Source: Deltaproteobacteria bacterium (GTDB lineage Bacteria > Desulfobacterota > Desulfobacteria > Desulfobacterales > Desulfosarcinaceae). From it: DNA of 64,000 nucleotides. Of this stretch, positions 36,189 through 45,295 are shown piece after piece; the first letter of the stretch is position 1; each line of letters starts with the position of its first letter. Under the pieces are notes generated by a model. It made no database searches, was not told the origin of the DNA, and worked only from the letters and a program-made list of their open reading frames with translations. A program made the position numbers and the translations under genes. The stretch is from positions 186,001-250,000 of the forward strand of contig JAKALP010000007.1 in assembly GCA_021824175.1 (NCBI GenBank), written 5' to 3'.

Positions 36189-38942
36189 TTAAAATCTCTC
36201 AAACTCGCCATCCTTGTCATCCCCGCCGCCGGCATGGGTCTGCTTTTTGCCCAGGCCAAGCTCAATGGATACGCCGCTGATCGGACGCGACTTGTCATGG
36301 TGGACCGCGGTGGCGATTCTCTCCTTGTGGACGACCGCTTTCTTGACGGTTTTATGCTCCTGGGGTTCACTTCTCCTCTGGGTCTTACGGGCCTTATTCA
36401 GATCGATCAGCTTGCCGATGGTTTCCTTGAGCGCCTCGGCCTGGGCCGACAACTCCTCGGCCGTGGAGGCCATCTCCTCCGAACCGCCGGCGTTTTGCTG
36501 CACCACGGATTCCAACTGCTGCAAGGCTTTGTTGATTTGATCGGCGCCGGCGTTCTGCTCGTTGCTGGCCACGCTGATCTCCTGCACCAGTTCGGCGGTC
36601 TTCTTGATATCCGGCACGATTTGGGTCAGCATCTCGCCGGCCTTCATGGCGATATCCACGCTGGTGCTCGAAAGCTTGCTGATCTCGCCGGCCGCCAGCT
36701 GGCTGCGCTCGGCCAGCTTACGCACCTCCGAGGCCACCACCGCGAAGCCTTTGCCGTGCTCGCCGGCCCGGGCCGCCTCGATGGCCGCGTTCAAGGCCAG
36801 CAGATCGGTCTGGCGGGCAATCTCTTCGATGATGGAGATCTTCTGGGCGATCTCCTTCATGGCGGTGACGGTCTTCTCCACGGCCTGGCCGCCTTGCTCC
36901 GCATCGGTGGAAGATTTCAGGGCGATCTTCTCGGTCTGGGAAGCATTGTCCGCGTTCTGGCGGATATTGGCCGCCATCTCCTCCATGGAAGAAGATGCCT
37001 CTTCCACCGAGCCGGCCTGTTCGGTGGCCCCCTGGGACAACTCTTCGGAGGTGGCTGAAAGCTGCTGGCTGGCGCTGGCCACATACTCGGCCGCGGTATT
37101 GACTTCGTTGAGCGCGGCCACGATACTGCGGGTCACCATAAAACCCATGGCCATGCCCAGAAGCACGGCGATTACGGCCACGATGATCATCAACTGCACA
37201 CCGGAGCTTTCTTCATGCTCCGCGGCCATCGAAGACTTCTCGGTGAAAACTTCGATCTCTTGGGTGGCCTCGCCGATGGCGGCGACCACCTGATCCCCTT
37301 CGACCTCAACCCTTTGGGCCATGGCCTGGGCCTCTTGCAGCTTGCCGGCCAACAGCAGATTGAAATACTCATTGACCTTCTGTTCGTACTCATCATGCTC
37401 TTTGTTTATGGTGCTGATTTTTCTGAGCAGCGTTTCAAATTCAATGCGATCGGCGGCATTATCGGCCTCGCGCGCGATCTTGCCCGCCGTCTCCTCGGCC
37501 TCTTTGATATTGGTGCTGTTTTGATTGCCGAGGTTATCGAATTCCTCCAGGGAAGAGGCCACTTCCCGCATCTCGTTGTTCAAAGCGTGGCTCAGGCCCC
37601 GCTCCTTGAGCACATTCATTTCCAGTTGAGCGCGGATAATGGTGTTCATCTTCTCGGCCATGGGGATATCGTGGTTCGCCACGGAACTCAGCTCATTGCC
37701 GATGCTGTTCATCTTCATGACCGCGGCCAGCGCCACCACGCCGATGAAGACCAGCAGGATGGCCACAATGGCGGTGATCCGGGTCCCCACCTTCATCTGA
37801 TTCAAAAATTCAGCGTTGAGGCCGCCGTTAAAGGCCAGCAATCCCAGAAAGCCGAGCACGCAAAGAGCGCCGGCAATGGCCACCCAGATCACCAAGCTGG
37901 ACTTGCCGGCCTGGCTTTCAGCGGCCTGTTTATTAGTCTTGGATTGCTTTTCGCCTTCGCGGTTAGGGGACGAATTATTCGTGGTTGATGCGGCCCCGCC
38001 CTCATATCGTCCGGCGGCCGAAGCCATTGAAACTCCGAAGGCGGAACCAGCGGCATGGGACCCAAAGGCCGTGCCTTGCCCGCCGGCAACCGGCGGCTCC
38101 TGAGAAAAACTGGAGGCCGTGGCGCTTCCAGAGGCCCCGATGGAAACAAACGCCACGCGGCCCGTGGCCACCTCGGCGACGTTGCGGCCGTTGAGGGGCT
38201 GGGTCGGCCGCGCGTTGTGTCCCAATAAACCGACAAACTTTTGCACCTGGGCGCCGGAGACCTCGATGGGCGCCTTCATCACATACCACATCACCCCTTC
38301 GGTGCAGGGCGGCGTAGTCAGCGAACCGGTGAAGTGGTAATAGGAACCGTTGGCCGGCAGCAATTCGGCCGGATCAATGGAGAGATTGCGGACTGTCTTC
38401 TCCTCGTTGACGCGGGAGGGCAAATTGGCCCAAAGCGACGCGATAAAGGGATTTTCGCGCCCCTTTTCCATAAAAACACCCACCACGGCCAGTTGCCCCT
38501 GATCGTTTTTGTGGACCAGATGCACTTCCATGGCCGCGGGCGAGCCCTGATGGGTGTTCTCGCTGGGACTGTGGAAGTGGAATTGGAGCAGTTTGTAAAC
38601 CTTACCGCCGATCCGGATATAGGAATCGGTGTCCAGGTTCACCTGAATGGTGTGGCCGTTGTTGACCATGCGCAGCGGACTGGCCTTGTAGTCAAACTCG
38701 ATTGGGCCCAGATCCGCGGAGACCGCATGATCGATATCGATGGGAGATTGGCCGGCACCCAAACCGCAAACCGCATATTCGGCGGACAGATGCCCCCAGT
38801 TCTCAGGCCCTTGTTGGCCCTCATAGGCCCAATGAACACCACCGTCATGGCCGCTCTTGGCGCTGAGGCCGGCTGCGGCCCCCAGCACCAATAACGTTCC
38901 CATCATTAAGGCAAACAAAAAACGTAAGAAACGCATCGGCAT
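36189..38942 (-). CDS. Alpha-carbonic anhydrase fused to a transmembrane chemoreceptor
   Basis: 917 residues. Residues 1-28 are a signal peptide. Residues ~35-262 are a complete alpha-carbonic anhydrase: zinc histidines H122 and H124 ([12 protein letters not shown]) and H141 (EVHLVHK), proton-shuttle position H97 (NNGHTIQV), the Thr-199 equivalent in SLTTPP (T209), and a likely disulfide pair C59/C213. A low-complexity linker (~265-345) leads to a membrane helix (~350-372), a second helix (~385-410), a helical sensor (~412-575), a third helix (~582-605) and a chemoreceptor signalling hairpin with the conserved tip (~700-745). It ends DKDGEFERF. The enzyme would hydrate CO2 to bicarbonate in the periplasm. 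How it signals is unknown: it may sense CO2, bicarbonate or local pH, or feed substrate to the helical sensor. AAAGGG lies upstream of the ATG, and it has its own sigma-28-like promoter. Confidence 0.95.
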   Translation of the reverse strand: MPMRFLRFLFALMMGTLLVLGAAAGLSAKSGHDGGVHWAYEGQQGPENWGHLSAEYAVCGLGAGQSPIDIDHAVSADLGPIEFDYKASPLRMVNNGHTIQVNLDTDSYIRIGGKVYKLLQFHFHSPSENTHQGSPAAMEVHLVHKNDQGQLAVVGVFMEKGRENPFIASLWANLPSRVNEEKTVRNLSIDPAELLPANGSYYHFTGSLTTPPCTEGVMWYVMKAPIEVSGAQVQKFVGLLGHNARPTQPLNGRNVAEVATGRVAFVSIGASGSATASSFSQEPPVAGGQGTAFGSHAAGSAFGVSMASAAGRYEGGAASTTNNSSPNREGEKQSKTNKQAAESQAGKSSLVIWVAIAGALCVLGFLGLLAFNGGLNAEFLNQMKVGTRITAIVAILLVFIGVVALAAVMKMNSIGNELSSVANHDIPMAEKMNTIIRAQLEMNVLKERGLSHALNNEMREVASSLEEFDNLGNQNSTNIKEAEETAGKIAREADNAADRIEFETLLRKISTINKEHDEYEQKVNEYFNLLLAGKLQEAQAMAQRVEVEGDQVVAAIGEATQEIEVFTEKSSMAAEHEESSGVQLMIIVAVIAVLLGMAMGFMVTRSIVAALNEVNTAAEYVASASQQLSATSEELSQGATEQAGSVEEASSSMEEMAANIRQNADNASQTEKIALKSSTDAEQGGQAVEKTVTAMKEIAQKISIIEEIARQTDLLALNAAIEAARAGEHGKGFAVVASEVRKLAERSQLAAGEISKLSSTSVDIAMKAGEMLTQIVPDIKKTAELVQEISVASNEQNAGADQINKALQQLESVVQQNAGGSEEMASTAEELSAQAEALKETIGKLIDLNKARKTQRRSEPQEHKTVKKAVVHKERIATAVHHDKSRPISGVSIELGLGKKQTHAGGGDDKDGEFERF

Positions 38943-38980
38943 ATACCCTTTCCCTTTTTAATTTGAATGAATCACCCAGA

Positions 38981-39008
38981 TTCTCGGCCCATCGGGTAAA
39001 ATACTTGA
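38981..39008 (-). promoter_or_regulatory. Sigma-28-like promoter for the carbonic anhydrase-chemoreceptor
   Basis: On the minus strand: TCAAGTAT, 12 bp, GCCGAGAA, 13 of 16 matches to the FliA consensus, with spacing one longer. The predicted leader is about 32 nt and includes the ribosome-binding site. It faces away from an equally good site at 39043-39069. Confidence 0.62.
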
Positions 39009-39042
39009 GCGAAAAGATAGGGTTGATGCCACTGCCCCCGCA

Positions 39043-39069
39043 TTAAGTTTAACACCCGACAGCCGATAA
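39043..39069 (+). promoter_or_regulatory. Strong sigma-28 (FliA)-like promoter for the multi-PAS kinase
   Basis: TTAAGTTT, 11 bp, GCCGATAA: 15 of 16 FliA consensus positions with ideal spacing. Transcription would start near 39076. This excludes the ATG at 39074 as a normal start and supports the downstream start at 39161/39164. Confidence 0.82.
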
Positions 39070-39163
39070 TTTCATGAAGGCGGGGAGCAACGCCCATGAT
39101 CGGGCCGGGTATACTTTTCGCCTTGATCAGACAGCCGCTCCGGCACCTGGAGGCTATTTTGTG

Positions 39164-42100
39164 ATGATCCAACGTCCCTTGAACATCCCCTTGAACACAG
39201 TCGTTCAGCCGCCCGGCGAAGATATCGCGGCCTTAAAACAAGCCCTTGGCACCAGCGAAGCCATCACTCAGACCCTGCTGGATCTGAGCCCCTATTCCGT
39301 CACCATCACCCGTCTTGCGGATGGGTGTTTCATGCGGGTCAACCAGCGCTGGTGCCGGATTACCGGTTTTAAGCCCGAGGAGGTCATCGGCCGCACCGCT
39401 CAAGAGCTCAAAATCTACGCCAACCCGGCCGACCGGGAGCGCCTGGTGGCCTCGGTGCGCCAAAAGGGGCGGCTGGATAAATTTGAAACCCGTTTTAAAA
39501 CCAAGGACGAGCGCCAGCTCCAGGCCCAGATGTCGGCCCGGCTCATCGATTACCACGGCCAGGAGTGCCTGATCGGTGTGACCACCTATGTCAGCGAACT
39601 CTCCCAGGCCCAGAAGGCCCTGGAGCAAAGCGAAAATCGCTTCCGCAATATTTTGAACAACATCTCCGAAAGCTATTACGAGGTCGATCTCAGCGGCCGC
39701 CTCACTTTTTTCAATGATTCGTTCCCCGCGCTGCTGGGCCGTTCGGCCGAGGAATTGGTCGGTTTGAGTTATAAGACCACTACCGCGCCCCAGGACCTGC
39801 GACGGGTGGCGGCGGCTTTCAATGAAGTCTACCGCGGCGTGAGCGCCACCAAGCTGGTGGAATACGGCATGGTGCATAAAGACGGCAGCGTGCGCCAGGT
39901 GGAGACCTCCGTCAATCTGCTGCGCGACAGCACCGGCACGCCGATTGGTTTCTATGGCGTATTGCGCGACCGCACCCGGCAGAAGATTGCCGAGGACGCC
40001 CTGCGGGACAGCGAAGAGAAGTATCGCAGTATTCTCGAGGAGATGGAAGAGGGCTACTACGAGCTGGATTTGAATGGAAACCTGATCTACTTCAATAAAT
40101 CCCTCGTCAAAATATATGGCTATACGGACGAAGAATTACTGCATATGGGTTACCGGCAGTATATGAGCGCCGAACAGGCGCACAAAATTCAGCAGGTCTT
40201 CAATACCGTTTTTAAGAGCGGCCTGCCGGTCAAGGCCCTTGAATATGAAATCATCCGCAAGGACGGCAGCGTCCGGTATGCTGAACTATCGGCCTATCCG
40301 CTGCGCGACCCCCATGGCGAGATTGTCGGCTTTTGGGGAATTACGCGGGACCGGACGGAAAACAAGCTGGCTGAATTGGCCATTCGCAGCAGCGAAGAGA
40401 AATACCGCAAGATCCTCGCAGAGATGGCCGAAGGCTATTATGAAAACGACCTGCGCGGCAACTACACTTATTTCAATCAGGCGACCCTCAAGCTTCACGG
40501 CTGTACCGAAGAAGAACTGATAGGACTGAATTATAAGAAGTATTTGCGGCCCGAACAGGCCAAGAAGAACTTTGCCATGTTCACCCATATGTATAAAACC
40601 GGCGAACCCATCCGGGTCATGGATTATGAAATCATCCGCAAGGATGGCTCGGTGCGTCTGGCGGAACTCTCGGGCTATCCGCTGCGAAATCCTGCCGGTG
40701 AAATCGTCGGCTTCTGGGGCATCACCAGGGATCGCACGGAGCAAAAGAAGGCCGAGCTGGCTTTGCAAAAAAGCGAAGAACAGTACCGCCTGCTCGTCAA
40801 CCATGCCGGCGACGGCATCTATATCACCCAGCGGGGCCGTATCAAGTTCTACAATCCCAAGACCGCCCAGATCACGGGCTATTCCCAGGACGAGATGGCG
40901 GATATGGAGTTCAGCGCAATCGTCCTTCCCGAGGATAAAGCCGCCGTGTACGATCTTCGGCAACAAAAACTGGAACAGGGCCAATCTCCGGATGTCTTCA
41001 CCTTCCGCATTCTAAACAAAGAGAAGCAAATCGTATGGGTGGAACTCAACGCCATCCCCATCACCTGGGAAGGCCGGCCGGCGGCCCTGAACTTCCTGCG
41101 CGATGTCACGCACCTCAAAAAAACCGAGGCCCGGCTGGCCCAAGCCCAGAAAATGGAAGCCGTCGGTACTCTGGCCGGCGGCATCGCCCATGACTTCAAC
41201 AACATCCTCTATGCCATTCTGGGCTACACTGAAATGGCGTTGGACGACGTCCCGCCGGATTCACTGCTGGAAGATAATCTCAAGGAAGTGGTGCACGCGG
41301 GAAAACGGGCCAGGGAGCTGGTCCGACAAATCTTGACGTTTGCGCGCCAGGCCGAAGAAAAAGTCGAACCCATCATTGTAAGCCCCATTGTCAAGGAGGC
41401 GCTCAAGCTGATCCGCTCCTCGATTCCCTCCACCGTGGAGATCCAATCGAAAATCAGCAGCCATTCAATGATTCTGGGCAACCCTACCCAGGTGCACCAG
41501 ATCATCATGAATCTGTGCACCAACGCGGCTCAAGCCATGGACAAGTCCGGCGGTATCCTGGCGGTCGACCTGACCGATACCTACTTAGGGCCGGAATTTT
41601 GCGAGCTGCCCGCGGAATTGCCCGCCGGCGAATACCTGATGCTTTCGGTCGCCGATACCGGCTGCGGCATTTCTCCGGAGATCATTCACGCCATTTTCGA
41701 GCCCTATTTTACGACCAAGCCCCCCGGCGAAGGCACGGGCATGGGCCTGTCCGTGGTGCAGGGCATTGTGGAGAATTATGGCGGCAAGATTACGGTTCAA
41801 AGCAAGTTGGGCCGGGGAAGCACATTTACGGTCTACCTGCCGATTGCGAGGAGAGAAAATTCGCCGCCGAGCCGGGCCGCGGCCAATTCGCTGCCGGCCG
41901 GCAATGAACATATCCTGTTTGTGGACGATGAGCCGACCCTGGTCAAGATGGCCGGCCGCATGCTCCAGCGATTGGGCTACCGCGCCACCCTCCAGACCAG
42001 CAGCCTTGAAGCCTTGAATCTGTTTCACGCCAAGCCGGATGACTTTGATCTGGTGATCACCGACCTGACCATGCCCCAAATGACGGGTGATCTTCTGGCC

Positions 42101-42301
42101 AGCGAGCTGATGCGCATCCGTCCCGAGATCCCGGTGATGGTCTGCACCGGCTACAGCAAAAAGATGAACGAAGAGCTGGCCGCTGAAATCGGCATCAAGG
42201 CGTTTATCTTCAAGCCCATTGAAAAAAGCGAAATGGCCAAAACCATCCGCAAGGTACTGGACGCGGGCATTAAAAGCAAAAAGGCCAATAAAGCATATTA
42301 A
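39164..42301 (+). CDS. Cytoplasmic multi-PAS hybrid histidine kinase
   Basis: About 1045 residues. Five PAS domains in tandem; the third and fourth are near-duplicates (GYYELDLNGNLIYFN and GYYENDLRGNYTYFN, both ending EIVGFWGITRDRTE). Then HisKA with GGIAHDFNNIL, HATPase (DTGCGIS, GTGMGLSVVQG) and a receiver (FVDDEP, ITDLTMPQM, CTGYS, FKPI). No membrane helix. The frame opens at 39074, but GGAGG at 39149-39153 lies 7 nt before GTG 39161 and 10 nt before ATG 39164, and the promoter starts transcription near 39076. Divergent from the carbonic anhydrase-chemoreceptor, sharing the promoter region. Confidence 0.92.
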   Translation: MIQRPLNIPLNTVVQPPGEDIAALKQALGTSEAITQTLLDLSPYSVTITRLADGCFMRVNQRWCRITGFKPEEVIGRTAQELKIYANPADRERLVASVRQKGRLDKFETRFKTKDERQLQAQMSARLIDYHGQECLIGVTTYVSELSQAQKALEQSENRFRNILNNISESYYEVDLSGRLTFFNDSFPALLGRSAEELVGLSYKTTTAPQDLRRVAAAFNEVYRGVSATKLVEYGMVHKDGSVRQVETSVNLLRDSTGTPIGFYGVLRDRTRQKIAEDALRDSEEKYRSILEEMEEGYYELDLNGNLIYFNKSLVKIYGYTDEELLHMGYRQYMSAEQAHKIQQVFNTVFKSGLPVKALEYEIIRKDGSVRYAELSAYPLRDPHGEIVGFWGITRDRTENKLAELAIRSSEEKYRKILAEMAEGYYENDLRGNYTYFNQATLKLHGCTEEELIGLNYKKYLRPEQAKKNFAMFTHMYKTGEPIRVMDYEIIRKDGSVRLAELSGYPLRNPAGEIVGFWGITRDRTEQKKAELALQKSEEQYRLLVNHAGDGIYITQRGRIKFYNPKTAQITGYSQDEMADMEFSAIVLPEDKAAVYDLRQQKLEQGQSPDVFTFRILNKEKQIVWVELNAIPITWEGRPAALNFLRDVTHLKKTEARLAQAQKMEAVGTLAGGIAHDFNNILYAILGYTEMALDDVPPDSLLEDNLKEVVHAGKRARELVRQILTFARQAEEKVEPIIVSPIVKEALKLIRSSIPSTVEIQSKISSHSMILGNPTQVHQIIMNLCTNAAQAMDKSGGILAVDLTDTYLGPEFCELPAELPAGEYLMLSVADTGCGISPEIIHAIFEPYFTTKPPGEGTGMGLSVVQGIVENYGGKITVQSKLGRGSTFTVYLPIARRENSPPSRAAANSLPAGNEHILFVDDEPTLVKMAGRMLQRLGYRATLQTSSLEALNLFHAKPDDFDLVITDLTMPQMTGDLLASELMRIRPEIPVMVCTGYSKKMNEELAAEIGIKAFIFKPIEKSEMAKTIRKVLDAGIKSKKANKAY

Positions 42302-42323
42302 CGTTGGAAGTAAGAGGCGCGCC

Positions 42324-42525
42324 ATGACCGAGCTCGATTCGAGCAAAATGGATGTCCAACAGGCCCTGCGCCAGAGCGACAAACGCTTTCAGACCGTCTT
42401 GAACAGCATCAGCGAGAGCTGCTACGAATTGGATCTGGAAGGAAGATGGCTATCATGAGATCGATCTCAAAGGCAACCTGATCTACTTCAATGGGAGCGT
42501 GCTGGGTGACCACTTCACGTTTTAA
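42324..42525 (+). pseudogene. Remnant of PAS-coding sequence between two hybrid kinases
   Basis: From ATG 42324 the frame reads a PAS start (RFQTVLNSISESCYELDLEG) and stops at 42458. In the next frame it continues as DGYHEIDLKGNLIYFNGSVLG up to a TAA at 42525. The first part matches the second PAS of the upstream kinase and the second part matches the third PAS, so this looks like a fused, frameshifted remnant left by recombination among PAS repeats. It overlaps the start of the next kinase gene. Confidence 0.75.
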
Positions 42526-44872
42526 AAAAAAGATTGATGAAAATTCTTTGACGGCCATGGAGGCAGCTCATGCCCAAGCTTTGGCCGAAAAAGATGAGAT
42601 GATCCAAAATCTCTTGGATCTTAGCCCCTTCCCTATTACCGTCAACCGCATCGCGGACAGTTGCTTTTTACTGGTCAACCCAAGCTGGTGCAAGCTGACC
42701 GGCTATGCGCCCGAAGAAGTGATCGGACGCACCGCTCAGGAGCTGGGCCTGGATGTCAGCGACGAGGAACGCGCCCAGATCATTCAAACGCTAAAGCAAC
42801 ACGGGCAATTGGAAAACGTCAAGACCCGGATTAAAACCAAGGATGGCCGTTTTATTCACGCTCAGATGTCCGCCAAGGTCATTTGCTTCCAGGGAGAGTA
42901 TTGTCTTTTATCCAACACTATCTATATTGAAAAGCTGTCCGAGACCCAAGAAGCCCTGCGCGAAAGCGAGCGGCGCTTTAAAAACATGCTCAACAGCTTT
43001 ACGGAAACTTATTATGAGGTCGATCTAAATGGCACGATCACCTATTTCAATGATACCCTCTTGAGCGCCTTCGGCCGAACAAAAGAAGAACTTCTTGGAA
43101 TGAATTTCAGGCAATACACTCTGCCCGAGGACAGCCAAAGAGTCTATAACGCCTATTTTGAAGTTTTCCAAGGCATCCGCGCGGTTAATTGCGTGGAATA
43201 CGGCATTCGGAGTAAAGACGGCACGGTGGCCTACGTGGAGTCATCCGCCAGCCTGTTGAGTGACGATTCCGGCCGTCCCATTGGATTTTACGGGATTATT
43301 CGCAACCGCACCGAGCAGAAAAAGACCGAAATGGATTTACAAAAAAGCGAGAAGCAATATCGCTTACTGGTGGAAAACGCCAACGCCGGCATCTACATCA
43401 CCCAGGAAGGCCGCATCAGGTTCCACAATCCCCGGACATCGATCATCATGGGCTACGACGGCCAGGAACTGGCGCGAATGCTATTCTTCGATCTGGTCCA
43501 TCCGGAAGATAGACAAGCCGTTTCCGCCGCCCTGCACCACCATCTGGCGGAAGGCCAGGTTCTGGATGTGTGCGTGTTTCGTATCGTGAATAAGCAGCAG
43601 CAAATTGTTTGGGTGGAATTGAGCGCCGTAGGGATCATCTGGGAGGGCCAGCCGGCCGCGCTGAACTTTTTGCGCGATGTGACCCATTTAAAGAAAACCG
43701 AAGAGCGGTTGCGGCAAGCTCAGAAGATGGAGGCCATCGGCACCCTGGCCGGCGGCATTGCCCACGATTTCAACAATATTCTTTATGCTATTTTCGGTTT
43801 TACCGAACTGGCCTTGGACGATGCCCCGCCGGGTACGGCTCTGGAAGAAAATCTGAAGGATATCCTGGGCGCCGGCAAACGGGCCAGAGAACTGGTTCGG
43901 CAGATACTGACCTTCGCGCGCCAATCGGAAGAAAAAGTCGAGCCGATCATGGTCAGTCCGATTGTCAAAGAAGCATTGAAACTGATCCGCTCCTCCATAC
44001 CCAGCACCATTGAGATCCGCGCACGCATCGACAGTCCGTCTTCGATCCAGGGAAACCCCACCCAGGTGCATCAGATCATCATGAACCTGTGCACCAACGC
44101 GGCCCACGCCATGGAGAAATCCGGCGGTATCCTGACCGTCGGTCTCGATGATATTCTACTCCCCGACGGTGGCGCGGACCATGCCCCGAATCTGCCCGCG
44201 GGAGATTACCTCAGGCTTTCGGTGGCCGACACTGGCTGCGGCATTGCCCCGCAAATCATGCTCTCCATCTTCGATCCATATTTTACTACCAAGAAACCGG
44301 GTGAAGGCACGGGCATGGGATTGTCGGTGGTGCAAGGCATTGTGGAGGATTACGGCGGCAAAATCACGGTACACAGCGCAGTGGGACAAGGAACCGCTTT
44401 CACCATTTATCTGCCGGTGGTCCGGCCGGAGAGTACTTCCACGCCCGCGCCCGGCGCGACGGCGCCGGATTGCGGTGCGCGGATACTATTGGTGGACGAT
44501 GAGGCGCCCATGGCCAAAATGAGCTGCCGCATTCTGGAAAGACTGGGTTATCAAGTCACCCCCCAAACCAGCGGCCCGGAGGCCTTGGCGCTAATTCAAA
44601 GCCGGCCCGCCGATTTTGATCTGGTAATTGCCGATATGGCCATGCCGTATATGACCGGCGCCCAATTGGCCGAGGCGCTCCAAGGCATCCGGCCGGGCCT
44701 GCCGGTAGTATTGTGCATGGATTACAGTGAAGAGTTTAATGAGAGGTCCGTCGTTCAAAACGGCGTGGAGGCTGTCATCTACAAGCCCATCGTGAAAGAC
44801 AAGCTGGCCGCGACCATCCGCCGGATATTGGATGGGGGCGCCAAAACCAAGCCGGATCATACCGGAAGATAA
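42506..44872 (+). CDS. Multi-PAS hybrid histidine kinase with altered receiver
   Basis: About 788 residues: three PAS domains, HisKA (GGIAHDFNNIL), HATPase (DTGCGIA, GTGMGLSVVQG) and a C-terminal receiver. It is a close paralogue of the upstream kinase with two fewer PAS. In the receiver the phospho-acceptor region IADMAMP and the KPI lysine are kept, but the usual C-T-G-Y-S has become C-M-D-Y-S, so the conserved threonine is methionine, suggesting weakened phosphotransfer. I chose GTG 42506 because GGGAG lies 8 nt before it; ATG 42491 is the alternative. It overlaps the PAS remnant. Confidence 0.9.
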   Translation: MTTSRFKKKIDENSLTAMEAAHAQALAEKDEMIQNLLDLSPFPITVNRIADSCFLLVNPSWCKLTGYAPEEVIGRTAQELGLDVSDEERAQIIQTLKQHGQLENVKTRIKTKDGRFIHAQMSAKVICFQGEYCLLSNTIYIEKLSETQEALRESERRFKNMLNSFTETYYEVDLNGTITYFNDTLLSAFGRTKEELLGMNFRQYTLPEDSQRVYNAYFEVFQGIRAVNCVEYGIRSKDGTVAYVESSASLLSDDSGRPIGFYGIIRNRTEQKKTEMDLQKSEKQYRLLVENANAGIYITQEGRIRFHNPRTSIIMGYDGQELARMLFFDLVHPEDRQAVSAALHHHLAEGQVLDVCVFRIVNKQQQIVWVELSAVGIIWEGQPAALNFLRDVTHLKKTEERLRQAQKMEAIGTLAGGIAHDFNNILYAIFGFTELALDDAPPGTALEENLKDILGAGKRARELVRQILTFARQSEEKVEPIMVSPIVKEALKLIRSSIPSTIEIRARIDSPSSIQGNPTQVHQIIMNLCTNAAHAMEKSGGILTVGLDDILLPDGGADHAPNLPAGDYLRLSVADTGCGIAPQIMLSIFDPYFTTKKPGEGTGMGLSVVQGIVEDYGGKITVHSAVGQGTAFTIYLPVVRPESTSTPAPGATAPDCGARILLVDDEAPMAKMSCRILERLGYQVTPQTSGPEALALIQSRPADFDLVIADMAMPYMTGAQLAEALQGIRPGLPVVLCMDYSEEFNERSVVQNGVEAVIYKPIVKDKLAATIRRILDGGAKTKPDHTGR

Positions 44873-44875
44873 ACG

Positions 44876-45070
44876 CTACCGTGCTTCTTCCAGATCCTGT
44901 TCTTTGGTGAAGCGTTCCAGGTAATTGGCTTCGGCCGGGTTGAGATTGAACACCAGACAAGCCTGCTCGATCAGCTTGTGGAGGCGCACTTTGGGGTTAT
45001 CCCGTCGTTCGGTGCTGATATACTGAACCGCTTTGCGTAGATTTTCACCATGGGGTTGGATCGTAGTCAT
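44876..45070 (-). CDS. Small conserved-looking soluble protein
   Basis: 64 residues, charged and alpha-helical; begins MTTIQPHGENLRKAVQYIST and contains LIEQACLVFNLNPAEANYL. I do not recognise the family. The start at 45070 is supported by AAAGGAGG. Its stop is 3 bp from the stop of the convergent kinase. The sequence looks like a genuine small protein (balanced composition, good ribosome-binding site), but its function is unknown. Confidence 0.72.
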   Translation of the reverse strand: MTTIQPHGENLRKAVQYISTERRDNPKVRLHKLIEQACLVFNLNPAEANYLERFTKEQDLEEAR

Positions 45071-45198
45071 AGGGCAGCCTCCTTTATGGGGTGGAGATCC
45101 GTTAGAGTCATCGCATGGACTCATTTTAATGCATGCGTTCCAAAGGCGCAACCCAAGATATCGACGGGGGCGTTAAGCTCCAAAAGCTTTCGCGCGGG

Positions 45199-45250
45199 TC
45201 GTACTCGTACTCGAAAGGCTTTTTTAAAATCATTCGAGTACGAGTACGAT
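45199..45250. repeat. TACGAG-hexamer palindrome, copy E
   Basis: TCGTACTCGTACTCGAAA, a loop ending AAAATCA, then TTCGAGTACGAGTACGA. Left flank AGCTTTCGCGCGGGTCGTAC matches the flanks of copies B and F. Confidence 0.9.
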
Positions 45251-45295
45251 TTAGATGACAGCCGCTAATCCCTTGCTTGATGAAACAATTGCCGT

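Noticed and set aside
38943-39160. Possible GEMM-type riboswitch before the multi-PAS kinase
   Set aside because: No match to the conserved GEMM core; the sequence is better explained by the paired sigma-28-like promoters.
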